This document shows, piece after piece, positions 19,313-27,999 of a stretch of 64,000 nucleotides of DNA (position 1 is the first letter of the stretch; every line of letters begins with the position of its first letter). Where the stretch lies: the NCBI RefSeq assembly GCF_029690065.1, contig NZ_CP121463.1, forward strand, positions 1,860,001 to 1,924,000, read 5' to 3'. Position numbers and translations under genes: made by a program. The DNA comes from Arthrobacter sp. Y-9 (GTDB lineage: Bacteria > Actinomycetota > Actinomycetes > Actinomycetales > Micrococcaceae). Under the pieces are notes generated by a model. It did not search any database, was not told where the DNA came from, and saw nothing but the letters and a program-made list of their open reading frames with translations.

Positions 19313-19384
19313 GGGCGATTGGCGCAGCGGTAGCGCGCTTCCCTGACACGGAAGAGGTCACTGGTTCGATCCCAGTATCGCCCA
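19313..19384 (+). tRNA. tRNA-Val (anticodon GAC), copy 2
   Basis: Identical to the Val gene exactly 200 bases upstream. Confidence 0.96.
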
Positions 19385-19404
19385 CGGACACGCAAGTGTT
19401 CCAC

Positions 19405-19477
<73 letters not shown>

Positions 19478-19518
19478 CCATCTCTCCTTTGGGCCCTTCC
19501 CGGTCAGGATGGAGATCT

Positions 19519-19545
19519 GAAAGACCACCTTCGGGTGGTCTTTTT
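19519..19545 (+). terminator. Terminator of the tRNA array
   Basis: GAAAGACCACC stem with a TTCG tetraloop, its complement, then TTTTTCTTTT. A textbook intrinsic terminator. Confidence 0.93.
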
Positions 19546-19617
19546 CTTTTCCCCTCTTTCCACTATGCTCGTTGATCGAACGGGGCGTCTGGCCCCGCCA
19601 ACGGAAAGGAGGTGCCT

Positions 19618-19815
19618 GTGTCTGTCTTTGACGATCTGAAGGGCAAGGCCCAGGATCTGGTCCAGGGCAACGAGCAGGCCATCAAGGATGGCATCGAGAA
19701 GGTCGGCGACTTTATCGATGAGAAAACCGGTGGCAAGTTCGCTGGCCAGGTGGACGCAGTCCAGGATGGCGCTTCCAACTTCGTGGACAACCTCGAAGGC
19801 AAGGACAACGCCTAG
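19618..19815 (+). CDS. MT0933-like antitoxin-family small protein
   Basis: A 65-residue acidic helical protein (SVFDDLKGKAQDLVQGNEQA, then IEKVGDFIDEKTGGKFAGQV) with the DxxDEKTGGK(Y/F) core of the MT0933/Rv0909 antitoxin family. GTG starts are possible at 19612 and 19618; the AAAGGAGG site ends at 19612 and suits 19618. In Mycobacterium the family member is paired with a START-domain toxin, but no partner lies here: the next gene (zapE) is on the other strand. Many actinobacterial homologues are orphans, so a toxin-antitoxin role is not supported by context; a stress-related role is equally possible. Confidence 0.8.
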   Translation: MSVFDDLKGKAQDLVQGNEQAIKDGIEKVGDFIDEKTGGKFAGQVDAVQDGASNFVDNLEGKDNA

Positions 19816-19854
19816 GCCGGAAGCCTGAGGCGCCCAAAGCATTTGTCAAGCGAG

Positions 19855-19886
19855 GCGCCGGTACTGCCGAGAGGCAGCACCGGCGC
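19855..19886. terminator. Convergent terminator hairpin
   Basis: GCGCCGGTACTGCC pairs with GGCAGCACCGGCGC (one mismatch) around a GAGA loop, between the small antitoxin-like gene and zapE; TTTGGCATTT follows on the plus strand. Confidence 0.75.
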
Positions 19887-19943
19887 TTTGGCATTTAAGG
19901 ATGCCTTCCGGACGACGGCGACGGCGGGCGGCCGCGGGCGCCG

Positions 19944-20993
19944 TCAGACCGCGGGTTCGTGTTGCTGCGCCTCACGCGCCAGGGCCGTCAGACGGGACAC
20001 CGCTCGGAAGTACTTCTTCTGGTATCCGCCGGCCATCATCTCCGGGGTGAAGAGCTGGTCGAAGGAGACCCCACTGGCGAGGATCGGCACGTCCTTGTCG
20101 TAGAGACGGTCCGCCAGCACCACGAAGCGCAGGGCGACCGCCTGCTCCGTCACCGGGGTGACGCCCTTCCAGACCACGGCCTCCACGCCGTCGAGCAGAG
20201 CACGGTAACGGCTCGGGTGCACGCCGGCCAAGTGGGAGATGAGGCTCGGGAAGTCGTCCACCGCCACCGTTTTGCCCTCGAACTCGGCCTTCATGCGGGA
20301 GTTCAGCTCATCGGCACGCACCGGCTGGGGCGCCGCCGGCAGACCGCGGTGGCGGAAGTCCTCGCCGTCCACACGGATCACGTCGAACTGATCGGACAGC
20401 ACCTGGATCTCGCGCTGGAAGTCGACGGCGGCGAAGCGCCCCTCCCCCAGCGAACCCGGCAGGGTGTTGGACGTGGCCGCGAGCTTCACGCCGGCGTCGG
20501 CCAGTTCGCGCATGAGGCGCGACATCAGGACGGTGTCGCCCGGATCGTCCAGCTCGAACTCATCGATGCACACGAGTTTGTAACTGCTCAGCGCTTCCAC
20601 GGTCTTCCGGAAGGAGAGCGCGCCCACCAGATTGGTGTACTCAACGAAGGTGCCGAAGGCCTTCGGCCCGGGGACGGCGTGCCAGAGCGAGGCGAGCAGG
20701 TGGGTCTTGCCCACGCCGAATCCGCCGTCGAGATAGATGCCGGCCCGGCCGGCGTCCTTCTTCTTGCCGAAGAGCTTTCCGAACAGCCCTCCCGAGGAGG
20801 ACGTGCCCACGCCGGCCGCGAACTCCCGCAGGGCCTTCACCGCGGCGGCCTGGCTCGGGTGCGCAGGATCGGGACGGTAGCTGTCGAAGGACACCTCCCC
20901 GAAACGGTAGGTGGGAGCGAACCCCGCCAGGATCTCATCGGCTGAGACGGCGGGAGTCCGGGTGGAAAGCTGTTCGATCTGCAAGGGTTCCAT
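19944..20993 (-). CDS. zapE: Cell division protein ZapE (AFG1-like ATPase)
   Basis: P-loop ATPase of the ZapE/AFG1 family, associated with FtsZ-ring dynamics in proteobacteria; role in actinobacteria is less clear. In 349 residues: FDSYRPDPAHPSQAAAVKAL, a Gly/Lys-rich insert (SSGGLFGKLFGKKKDAG), Walker A LDGGFGVGKTHLLASL, Walker B YKLVCIDEFELDDPGD, sensor-1-like LAATSNTLPGSLGEGRF and FDVIRVDGEDFRHRG. The ATG at 20993 (MEPLQIEQLSTRTP) lies almost touching GGAGGA, an unusually short spacing, so initiation slightly upstream or downstream is possible. Divergent from the rhodanese gene. Confidence 0.9.
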   Translation of the reverse strand: MEPLQIEQLSTRTPAVSADEILAGFAPTYRFGEVSFDSYRPDPAHPSQAAAVKALREFAAGVGTSSSGGLFGKLFGKKKDAGRAGIYLDGGFGVGKTHLLASLWHAVPGPKAFGTFVEYTNLVGALSFRKTVEALSSYKLVCIDEFELDDPGDTVLMSRLMRELADAGVKLAATSNTLPGSLGEGRFAAVDFQREIQVLSDQFDVIRVDGEDFRHRGLPAAPQPVRADELNSRMKAEFEGKTVAVDDFPSLISHLAGVHPSRYRALLDGVEAVVWKGVTPVTEQAVALRFVVLADRLYDKDVPILASGVSFDQLFTPEMMAGGYQKKYFRAVSRLTALAREAQQHEPAV

Positions 20994-21229
20994 TCCTCCA
21001 AGGCACGGCAGCCCGGGCGACTGAACCGCAGTGCCCAGGATACCGGGCGTTGGCCCCCGGACGGGGGCGGGCCTTCCCACAGCCCGGGAATATCGACGAC
21101 GGCGCAGTGTTGCCCCATGTGAACTCTCACCTTCCCTGGGGAGCCGGCGTGGTTAAGGTTGACTCAACGGCACAGTCCCGTCCCCGGGGCACGAGCCGAT
21201 CCCGTCCCCGAAGAAAGCCAGGCTGACCC

Positions 21230-22147
21230 ATGAGCATCGCCCCTGAAGAGAACGACAAGTTCGCCAGCTACGCACACCCGGAACGCCTGGTGTCCACGGA
21301 CTGGCTCGCCGAGCAGATCGCCTCCGGCGCCGTCGCGGACGGCCGCCTCGTGGTGGTCGAGTCGGACGAGGACGTCCTGCTGTACGAGACCGGCCACATC
21401 CCCGGCGCCGTGAAGATCGACTGGCACACGGACCTCAATGACGAAGTGACCCGCGACTACGTGGACGGCGCCGCCTTCGCCGAGCTCGCCGCCTCCAAGG
21501 GGATCTCCCGCGACTCCACCGTCGTCATCTACGGCGACAAGTCGAACTGGTGGGCCGCCTACGCCCTCTGGGTCTTCACCCTGTTCGGTCACGAGGACGT
21601 CCGCCTCCTGGACGGCGCCCGCGACAAGTGGATCGCCGAGGGCCGGGAACTCGTCACCGACGTGCCCGCTCCCGCCGCCGGCGACTACCCCGTCGTCGAG
21701 CGCGACGACCAGCCCATCCGCGCCTTCAAGGAGGACGTGCTCGCCCACCTCGGCAAGCCCCTCATCGATGTCCGCTCCCCCGAGGAGTACAGCGGCGCCC
21801 GCACCCACATGCCGGCCTACCCGGAGGAAGGCGCGCTCCGTGGCGGCCACATCCCCACCGCGGCCTCCGTTCCGTGGGCCCGCGCGGCCGCGGAGGACGG
21901 TAGCTTCCGTTCGCGTGAGGAACTGGATGCCATCTACGGCGGCGAAGCCGGACTCACCGCGGGTGACGAGGTCATCGCCTACTGCCGCATCGGCGAGCGG
22001 TCCAGCCACACCTGGTTCGCCCTGAAGTACCTGCTGGGCTTCGAGAACGTCCGCAACTACGACGGCTCCTGGACCGAATGGGGCAACGCCGTGCGTGTCC
22101 CGATCGTGAAGGGCTCCGAGCGCGGCGAGGTTCCGGCCGGCTTCTGA
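21230..22147 (+). CDS. Two-domain sulfurtransferase (rhodanese family)
   Basis: Transfers sulfur from thiosulfate or mercaptopyruvate to thiophilic acceptors. The 305 residues hold an N-terminal inactive rhodanese domain ([20 protein letters not shown] to [13 protein letters not shown]) and a C-terminal active one with [28 protein letters not shown] and the active-site loop [20 protein letters not shown]. The loop CRIGERS is closer to thiosulfate sulfurtransferases than to the CG(S/T)GVTA of mercaptopyruvate enzymes. SufE follows by 22 bases, so sulfur donation to Fe-S assembly is plausible but inferred. Confidence 0.93.
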   Translation: MSIAPEENDKFASYAHPERLVSTDWLAEQIASGAVADGRLVVVESDEDVLLYETGHIPGAVKIDWHTDLNDEVTRDYVDGAAFAELAASKGISRDSTVVIYGDKSNWWAAYALWVFTLFGHEDVRLLDGARDKWIAEGRELVTDVPAPAAGDYPVVERDDQPIRAFKEDVLAHLGKPLIDVRSPEEYSGARTHMPAYPEEGALRGGHIPTAASVPWARAAAEDGSFRSREELDAIYGGEAGLTAGDEVIAYCRIGERSSHTWFALKYLLGFENVRNYDGSWTEWGNAVRVPIVKGSERGEVPAGF

Positions 22148-22169
22148 GCCAGGCGTAGGATTGATGCCC

Positions 22170-22664
22170 ATGAGCAGTCAGCTTCCCTCCGCCCAGCTTC
22201 CGCCAGCACTTCCCTCGGCACTGGCCGAGATCGTCGAGGAGTTCCAGGCTCTTGAGGAGCGGGACCGCCTCGAGTTGCTCCTGGAGTTCTCCCGGGGCCT
22301 GCCGGAGCTTCCCGCCCGGCTGAAGGATCACCCGGAGCTTCTCGAGCAGGTGGTCGAGTGCCAGTCGCCCCTCTTCCTCACCATCGAGGCGGAGGGCCGC
22401 GGGGCGGACGCCCGGATCCAGCTCTTCTTCCAGGCGCCGGCCGAGGCCCCCACCACGCGCGGTTTCGCGGGGGTGCTCCATGAGGGTCTGAACGGCCTCA
22501 GCGCGGCGGAGATCCTCGCGGTTCCGGATGATATGCCGGAGCTCCTGGGTCTGACCCGCGCGGTGTCCCCGCTCAGGATGCGCGGCATGACGGCCATGCT
22601 CGGAAGGATCAAGCGCAAGGTGACGGCGTACGCGGCGCAGTCCACCGCCGTCGCGCCGTCCTGA
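22170..22664 (+). CDS. sufE: SufE-family cysteine desulfuration protein
   Basis: Accepts persulfide from SufS and stimulates Fe-S cluster assembly. The 164-residue protein has the family fold elements IVEEFQALEERDRLELLLEF, then VVECQSPLFL with the acceptor Cys, GFAGVLHEGLNGLSAAEIL and GLTRAVSPLRMRGMTAML. Starts at TTG 22161, ATG 22164 or ATG 22170 are in frame; the AGGA at 22156-22159 best serves the ATG at 22170. No suf operon is present here; the upstream rhodanese is the only sulfur-related neighbour. Confidence 0.92.
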   Translation: MSSQLPSAQLPPALPSALAEIVEEFQALEERDRLELLLEFSRGLPELPARLKDHPELLEQVVECQSPLFLTIEAEGRGADARIQLFFQAPAEAPTTRGFAGVLHEGLNGLSAAEILAVPDDMPELLGLTRAVSPLRMRGMTAMLGRIKRKVTAYAAQSTAVAPS

Positions 22665-22670
22665 TCCGGC

Positions 22671-23159
22671 ATGGCCGGCAGGAAACACAGCAACGGGACC
22701 CCGGCCACCCTCGCTCTCGAGGCGGCCGGGGTCCCGTTCACGCTGCACACGTACGAGCACGATCCCCGGAACACGAACTTCGGGCTGGAAGCGGCGCAGG
22801 CCCTCGGTTTCTCGCCTGACCAGGTGTTCAAGACCCTCATGGTGCAGCTCGCGGACGGCATGGCCGTGGGCATCGTGCCGGTCAGCGGATCCCTCGACCT
22901 CAAGGCCGTCGCCGCGGCGTTCGGTCTGAAGAAGGCGTCCATGGCCGACCCGGCCGCGGCCCAGCGCCGCACGGGCTACGTCCTGGGCGGGATCTCACCC
23001 CTGGGGCAGCGCACTCCGTCACCCACCGTCCTGGACGACTCGGCGTTCGGTCATGACACGATCCTGGTCTCGGGCGGACGGCGGGGCCTCGACGTCGAGC
23101 TCTCACCGGAGGATCTGACCCGCCTCACCGGCGCCGTGCGCGCCACGATCCGCGCCTGA
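22671..23159 (+). CDS. ybaK: Cys-tRNA(Pro)/Cys-tRNA(Cys) deacylase YbaK
   Basis: Trans-editing enzyme that hydrolyses mischarged Cys-tRNA(Pro). The 162 residues match YbaK/EbsC: TPATLALEAAGVPFTLHTYEHD, GLEAAQALGFSPDQVFKTLMV with the catalytic Lys, VPVSGSLDLKAVAAAFG, and GYVLGGISPLGQR with the conserved GGxSP loop. It begins 6 bases after sufE on the same strand and ends the run. Confidence 0.93.
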   Translation: MAGRKHSNGTPATLALEAAGVPFTLHTYEHDPRNTNFGLEAAQALGFSPDQVFKTLMVQLADGMAVGIVPVSGSLDLKAVAAAFGLKKASMADPAAAQRRTGYVLGGISPLGQRTPSPTVLDDSAFGHDTILVSGGRRGLDVELSPEDLTRLTGAVRATIRA

Positions 23160-23189
23160 GCGGACGGCCGGCGCCTTCCCGGCCCGGAC

Positions 23190-24470
23190 TCAGACCGCGG
23201 CGGACGGCCCCTTGCGCTCCTCCAGCTGAGCGCCGAGCCATTCCCGGACCGTGGATTCCCAGCGCTCCCGGTCCACGTTCCACTCCCGGGTGTGCCCGGC
23301 GCGCTCGAACGGCACGAACGTCACCATCTCGGGGTTCTTCGAAGCCAGTTTCTCGGACGGCCCGTAGGGGACGAAGTCGTCGTCGACGCTGTGCAGGATG
23401 AGCGTGGGAGTGCGCAGCTCGATCGACCGTGTCACCCAGTCCATGGACTTCAGGTCGACCGGTGCGGACAGGCCCGTCAGACGACGGCCCAGCGGATGGG
23501 ACAGCATGAACTGCCCGTAGCGCCCCACCTCGGCGGGGATGCGGTTGAGGCGTGCCTGGAAAGCCAGCACGTCCACCCAGTCGATCACCGGCGCGTCCAG
23601 CACCAGGGCCCGGATGGCATGCCGGTTGCGAGCCTGGTCCGCGGCCTGGAGGGAGACGGCGCCTCCCATCGACCAGCCGAAGAGGACCACGTCCGTGGCC
23701 CCCTGCTCCTGGGCATAGGTGATCGCGGCCTCCACCTCCCGCCACTCGGTGGAACCCAGACCGTACCGGCCGGCGTCGGCGGGAGGGGCGTCGCCGTCAT
23801 TGCGGTACGAGATGAGAAGGCTCGGCAGCCCGAGCTCCTGAGCCACGGACAGCGCACGCAGCCCCTCCATCCGAGTGGCGCCACGGCCGTGCACCATGAT
23901 CGCCCAGACGTTCTGCCCGCCGGGCGCCGCATGCTTACGGTGTCCGTCTCCGGGACCGTCCTCCGGCGCCGGGACCTGCCAGGCGGGGAACTCACCGATC
24001 TCGTCCTGGAGCAGGACCTCGTCGAAGTCGTATCCGAGGGCGCCGGGATCCGGGTACGTCGCTCCGCCCCAGCGGCCCCAGCGCACCCGGTCCAGGCTGC
24101 TGGAGTAGATCTCCTCGATCTCGCGCTGCACCGTGCCCTCCAGGGGCGAATAGGACGTGATGCGGCCGATCCTGGCCAGGCCGGCCTCGCCGTCGAAATG
24201 GAAGCTGTAGACGCCCTCGACGGTGTTCTCCGCCGTGGCGCGGAAGATCGCCTCGGGGCCGCGGTCCCCCTGCACGATGGCGAGTAGCTCCTCCCCCTGG
24301 CTCTTCACCCTGTCCGGAGTGATGATGCGGCGGGCGAAGTAGGCGGCCAGGGCGGAACTGCCCGCCCCCAGCAACGCCGTCGCCGCCAGGGCCGATGCGA
24401 CGCCCAGCCCCGCGATCCTGAAGAAACCATGGCCACGTCCCGTGCTGCTCTGTTCTTCCATGACATCCAT
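23190..24470 (-). CDS. Membrane-anchored alpha/beta hydrolase
   Basis: Predicted serine hydrolase of about 426 residues. An N-terminal segment (GLGVASALAATALLGAGSS) is a signal anchor, putting the enzyme outside or on the membrane. Catalytic features: VWAIMVHGRGATRMEGL (oxyanion region), VVLFGWSMGGAVSLQAAD (nucleophile elbow GWSMG), LILHSVDDDFVPYGPS (acid) and FERAGHTREWNVD (histidine). The N-terminal 180 residues before the hydrolase core have no fold I recognise. Two in-frame ATGs exist (24470 and 24461). Substrate unknown. Divergent from the gene at 24519. Confidence 0.85.
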   Translation of the reverse strand: MDVMEEQSSTGRGHGFFRIAGLGVASALAATALLGAGSSALAAYFARRIITPDRVKSQGEELLAIVQGDRGPEAIFRATAENTVEGVYSFHFDGEAGLARIGRITSYSPLEGTVQREIEEIYSSSLDRVRWGRWGGATYPDPGALGYDFDEVLLQDEIGEFPAWQVPAPEDGPGDGHRKHAAPGGQNVWAIMVHGRGATRMEGLRALSVAQELGLPSLLISYRNDGDAPPADAGRYGLGSTEWREVEAAITYAQEQGATDVVLFGWSMGGAVSLQAADQARNRHAIRALVLDAPVIDWVDVLAFQARLNRIPAEVGRYGQFMLSHPLGRRLTGLSAPVDLKSMDWVTRSIELRTPTLILHSVDDDFVPYGPSEKLASKNPEMVTFVPFERAGHTREWNVDRERWESTVREWLGAQLEERKGPSAAV

Positions 24471-24518
24471 TCTGCTGGGTGTGGCCGGGAATCTCCTGTA
24501 CCGGACTAGTCTTGTCAC

Positions 24519-25013
24519 ATGATTCAGCCAATCGTCATCCTGACGGAAACCACACTGGACGACTCGGACCGCACGAGCCTGGAGGAACTCCTGGACGGCG
24601 GGGAGTTCTCCGCGAAGCTCCTGGTCCAGGCCGACACGCAGCGCCACCTCCTGGTGGACTTCGTCGAGCACCTCTCCCTCCTCGAGTTCGCCGAGGCCTT
24701 CCGCGAACTGGGCGCCAAGACGCCGGATGCCGCCGAGGCCCGGCTGGATGCCTCCCAGATCCTGGAGCAGTCGCTGGCCGCTCTGGACGGCCTCTTCCAG
24801 GAGATCGATGGAACGGTCGTGGACGAGGGATCCTCCGTCCAGGCCCTCGTGGACGCGGTCAAGGAGACCGGCGCCACCCAGGCGGTCGTCTTCACCACGC
24901 CTCACGCGGTGCTGGACACCTTCCACGCCGACCTGGCCAGCAAGGCCCAGCACGCCCTCGGGCTGCCGGTGCTGCATCTCTACGCGGGTTCGGGATTCAT
25001 CGGGGACTCCTGA
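24519..25013 (+). CDS. Hypothetical protein, possibly USP-like fold
   Basis: A 164-residue soluble, acidic protein I cannot name. It begins MIQPIVILTETTLDDSDRTS and ends with alternating strand and helix: TQAVVFTTPHAVLDTFHADL, KAQHALGLPVLHLYAGSGF. That C-terminal pattern (hydrophobic strand, helix, then a LPVLHL strand) recalls universal-stress-like or Rossmann-type folds, but the ATP-binding G-x2-G-x9-G motif is absent. 46 bases separate it from msrB, so they may be co-transcribed. Function not assigned. Confidence 0.7.
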   Translation: MIQPIVILTETTLDDSDRTSLEELLDGGEFSAKLLVQADTQRHLLVDFVEHLSLLEFAEAFRELGAKTPDAAEARLDASQILEQSLAALDGLFQEIDGTVVDEGSSVQALVDAVKETGATQAVVFTTPHAVLDTFHADLASKAQHALGLPVLHLYAGSGFIGDS

Positions 25014-25059
25014 GCGTTAACACCTGTGCCGAACAAGTCATCGGAGTGAGGAGCACATC

Positions 25060-25479
25060 ATGGACCGCCCGGGAAACGGCGCAGAAGTCGTCAAGAGTGA
25101 CCAGGAGTGGCGTCAGGAGCTGACGCCCGAGGAGTATCAGGTGCTCCGCCAGGCCGGCACGGAGCGGGCTTTCACCGGCGAGTACTGGGACACGAAGCAG
25201 GAAGGCGTGTACAGCTGCCGCGCCTGCGGCGCCGAGCTGTTCACCAGCTCGGAGAAGTTCGACTCCCATTGCGGGTGGCCGTCCTTCTTCGCCCCGCTCG
25301 CGGAGGGCCGCGTCCGGTACCTCCGGGATTCGACGCTGGGCATGGAGCGCGTCGAGGTCCGCTGTGCCAGCTGCGACTCGCATCTGGGGCACGTCTTCGA
25401 GGGCGAGGGGTATGACACCCCGACCGACCAGCGGTACTGCATCAACTCGGTCTCGCTGAAGCTGCGCCCGACCGAGTGA
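25060..25479 (+). CDS. msrB: Peptide-methionine (R)-S-oxide reductase
   Basis: Repairs methionine-R-sulfoxide in proteins using thioredoxin. The 139 residues show SDQEWRQELTPEEYQVLRQ-like N-terminus, two zinc CxxC pairs (YSCRACGAELF and VRCASCDSHLGHVFEG), FDSHCGWPSFF, and the catalytic QRYCINSVSL. The Cys in SHCGWPSF occupies the usual position of the resolving residue. Start ATG with GAGGAGCACATC upstream. A strong hairpin follows. Confidence 0.95.
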   Translation: MDRPGNGAEVVKSDQEWRQELTPEEYQVLRQAGTERAFTGEYWDTKQEGVYSCRACGAELFTSSEKFDSHCGWPSFFAPLAEGRVRYLRDSTLGMERVEVRCASCDSHLGHVFEGEGYDTPTDQRYCINSVSLKLRPTE

Positions 25480-25534
25480 CGCAGGAAACCACGGCTCGCC
25501 GGCCGCCCTGCGCGCTCCGGTGAGTCCGCTGTGA

Positions 25535-25580
25535 GGGGCGTGAGTCCGCTGCATCGTGTAGCGGACTCACGCCCCTTTTC
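25535..25580 (+). terminator. Terminator after msrB
   Basis: A 16 bp perfect stem (GGGGCGTGAGTCCGCT and its complement) around a 9-base loop, followed by TTTT. A further copy of GTGAGTCCGCT lies just before it at 25520-25530, so two alternative hairpins with the same 3' arm could form. Confidence 0.85.
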
Positions 25581-25815
25581 GCTGGCTCGGCGGTGCGTGT
25601 CGAAGCGCCAGAGGAAGCCACTGGATGGAGCTTCCGCCGTCCGTGGGTCTCGGACCGCCAGAGGTCCATCAAGCATAAGAACTGCTGTTGCTACGTTCGA
25701 ATTTGCATCAGTCATGGTTACTCACGGCTACGCTGAATCCAGAAGTCACCGTGTGGCGGATCACACATGATCCCCCGCACTCCCCCTGGGGGAACAGAGG
25801 AAAAGGAGCCTGGCC
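25581..25815. other. Non-coding stretch upstream of DUF6421 gene
   Basis: With the terminator, this makes a 336-base gap after msrB. It holds two copies of CGCCAGAGG, a GGAAGC/GCTTCC inverted pair with an 11-base loop, a GTGTG/CACAC pair and a TCCCCCTGGGGGA palindrome just before the ribosome site of the next gene. It is less GC-rich around 25680-25750 (CTACGTTCGAATTTGCATCAG), which is the probable promoter zone, but I cannot define -35/-10 boxes with confidence. No coding potential seen. Confidence 0.5.
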
Positions 25816-27186
25816 ATGACCGCCACCACCATCGAGACCACCTCCCGCGTCACCGCCGAGCACCCGGCCTGGCAGCGCCTGAAGGCCGCCGTCAGCAGCG
25901 TGCAGCCGTTCCAGTCCAAGAACGGCGCCATCGAGGACGCCGAGAACCACGCCGCAGCGGCCACGGCTGTCGACACCGTCGTCGAAGCCGTCGCCGAGCT
26001 GGCCCCGCACTTCCCGCACGACGCCGAATACCTCACCCTGCTGCAGAAGGACCTCAAGGCCTGGGCCGCCGCGGGCTTCGGCGAGCCGGACTTCCTCGAC
26101 TCCCTCATGGCCTTCCAGCCGCAGGAGCACCGCATCGACGGCCTGCAGCACCTGGTCGTCTTCCCGATGTACACCCAGAACGGCAGCACCCAGCGTCTGC
26201 TCGAGGCCGTGCTGGTGGACGTCCTCTGGCCCGAGTTCATCTCCGAGCTGGAAGCCGGCGCGTACTCCAACAAGCTGTTCGTGCCGCTGAGCTTCGTCGA
26301 CTTCACCGCCGGTTACGACACCAACTCCGCCGTGCTCTTCCCCGAGTCCGTGGCCGTCCGCGAGACCCCGGCCTTCACCTGGGGCGCCATCTTCCAGGAC
26401 CGTGAGGCCGCCCGCTTCCGCCGCGTGCTGAAGGCCGCCGCCGAGATCACCTCGCTGGACCTCCCCGAGGACGCCGCCGAGCTGATCGAGGACCAGCAGC
26501 TGACGCAGGAGGCCTTCATCATGTGGGACCTCATCCACGACCGCACCCACATGCGCGGCGACCTGCCGTTCGACCCGTTCATGATCAAGCAGCGCATGCC
26601 GTTCTTCCTGTACTCCCTCGAAGAGCTCCGCTGTGACCTCACCGCCTTCCGGGAGTCCGTCCTCGTCGAGAAGGATGAGAACGCGAGCCCCGAGGCCCGC
26701 AAGCACGCCAAGCTCGTGCAGTACGCGGTCATCTTCGACCGGATCTTCCGCTTCTCCATCACGGGCTCCCGCGTCCGCAACTACGACGGCCTGGGCGGCC
26801 AGCTGCTCTTCGCGTGGATGCACCAGCACCGCGTGCTGCACTGGACCGACGGCAAGATGAGCATCGAGTGGGACAACGTCGCCGACGTCGTCGTGGCCCT
26901 GGGTGAGCAGATCGAGGAGCTGTACTGGCGTTCGATCGACCGCCCGAAGGTCGCGCACTGGATCGCCGCCTACGAGATGATCTCCGCCACCGTCACGCCG
27001 CACCCGGCCTCCGTGTGGGCCAAGGGTCCCGACGCCCTGCCGCTGACCGGCACCCCGCGCGAGATCACCGACCAGGTCATGGACGACGAGTTCCCGCTCT
27101 CCATGTTCTTCGAGGCCCTGGAGAAGAAGATGCGCACCGTCATCGAGTCCACCGCGGGCATCACCGGCGCCACCGCGCTGTCCTGA
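25816..27186 (+). CDS. DUF6421 family protein
   Basis: A 456-residue cytosolic protein of an actinobacterial family without known function. Conserved-looking blocks: HRIDGLQHLVVFPMYTQNGS, LFVPLSFVDFTAGYDTNSAV, FIMWDLIHDRTHMRGDLPFD, RMPFFLYSLEELRCDLTAF and FDRIFRFSITGSRVRNYDGL. The DLIHDRTHMRG and the later EELRCDL arrangement (His-x3-His plus downstream Glu) resembles a zinc-metallohydrolase site, which is my inference. AAAAGGAG precedes the ATG. It is followed by a short-chain dehydrogenase and a threonine aldolase on the same strand. Confidence 0.78.
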   Translation: MTATTIETTSRVTAEHPAWQRLKAAVSSVQPFQSKNGAIEDAENHAAAATAVDTVVEAVAELAPHFPHDAEYLTLLQKDLKAWAAAGFGEPDFLDSLMAFQPQEHRIDGLQHLVVFPMYTQNGSTQRLLEAVLVDVLWPEFISELEAGAYSNKLFVPLSFVDFTAGYDTNSAVLFPESVAVRETPAFTWGAIFQDREAARFRRVLKAAAEITSLDLPEDAAELIEDQQLTQEAFIMWDLIHDRTHMRGDLPFDPFMIKQRMPFFLYSLEELRCDLTAFRESVLVEKDENASPEARKHAKLVQYAVIFDRIFRFSITGSRVRNYDGLGGQLLFAWMHQHRVLHWTDGKMSIEWDNVADVVVALGEQIEELYWRSIDRPKVAHWIAAYEMISATVTPHPASVWAKGPDALPLTGTPREITDQVMDDEFPLSMFFEALEKKMRTVIESTAGITGATALS

Positions 27187-27223
27187 ACCACGGCATCCGG
27201 AACGAGAGCCTAGACTCGACATC

Positions 27224-27946
27224 ATGAACAACCTCACCGTTGTCGTCGCCGGCGGCAGCAGCCCTTCCGGGGTTGCTGCCGCCACGGCGTTTTCCCAGGC
27301 CGGTCACCGCGTCTACACGATCGGGTCCTCGCCCGACCGCATCAAGGCGGCCGCGGCCGCCTCCACTGAAGCCTCCGGGCACCCCGTCACCCCGCTCGTC
27401 TGCGATCTCTCCGACCATGCCGCCGTGGAGCGGCTCGCGGCCGAGATCACGGACGACGCCGGCGGAGTGGACGGCGTGCTGCACCTCGTGGGCGGCTGGC
27501 GGGGCGGGACGTCACTGCTGGACCAGAGCGACGAGGACTGGGACTTCCTGCACCGTCAGGCGGTCCAGACCTTGCGCAACACCAGTCGCGCCTTCCTCCC
27601 GGCCCTCCTCGCTTCACCGGCCGGCCGGTTCGTCATGGTGGGTTCCACCATCGCCGAACACCCCACGGCCAAGGGCGCCAACTACGCGGCGGCGAAGGCC
27701 GCGGCGGAGGCCTGGACCCTCTCGGTGGCGGACGCCTTCCGCACGTCGGAGACCGGCTCTGCCGCCGCCGTCGTGCTCGCGGTGAAATCCCTCGTGGACG
27801 AAGCCCAGCGCGCTGCCCACCCCGAACGCAAGTTCCCGGGCTACACGGACGTCACCCAGCTCGCCCAGGCGGCTCTCGGCCTCTTCGGCGAGGACGCGGC
27901 GGATCTCAACGGCACGCGCCGGATCCTGCCCGCCTGGAACGCGTGA
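27224..27946 (+). CDS. SDR-family oxidoreductase
   Basis: A 240-residue short-chain dehydrogenase/reductase. The N-terminal nucleotide motif is degenerate (VVVAGGSSPSGVAAATAF instead of TGxxxGxG), but the catalytic Ser and Tyr-x3-Lys are present (MVGSTIAEHP and NYAAAKAAAEAW), with GVDGVLHLVGGWRGG in place of NNAG. Substrate unknown. It lies 37 bases after the DUF6421 gene and its TGA abuts the leader of the aldolase gene, so the three may act together; nothing in the sequence tells in what pathway. Confidence 0.87.
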   Translation: MNNLTVVVAGGSSPSGVAAATAFSQAGHRVYTIGSSPDRIKAAAAASTEASGHPVTPLVCDLSDHAAVERLAAEITDDAGGVDGVLHLVGGWRGGTSLLDQSDEDWDFLHRQAVQTLRNTSRAFLPALLASPAGRFVMVGSTIAEHPTAKGANYAAAKAAAEAWTLSVADAFRTSETGSAAAVVLAVKSLVDEAQRAAHPERKFPGYTDVTQLAQAALGLFGEDAADLNGTRRILPAWNA

Positions 27947-27999
27947 CATCCCTTCTCTCCCACCGACTCACGACAACAGAACAGGAAACTCACGCCGCC

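Noticed and set aside
21155-21190. Promoter TTGACT before the rhodanese gene
   Set aside because: No -10-like hexamer at the right distance downstream.
25782-25794. TCCCCCTGGGGGA palindrome as an operator for DUF6421
   Set aside because: It sits too close to the ribosome site and is easily expected by chance in GC-rich DNA.
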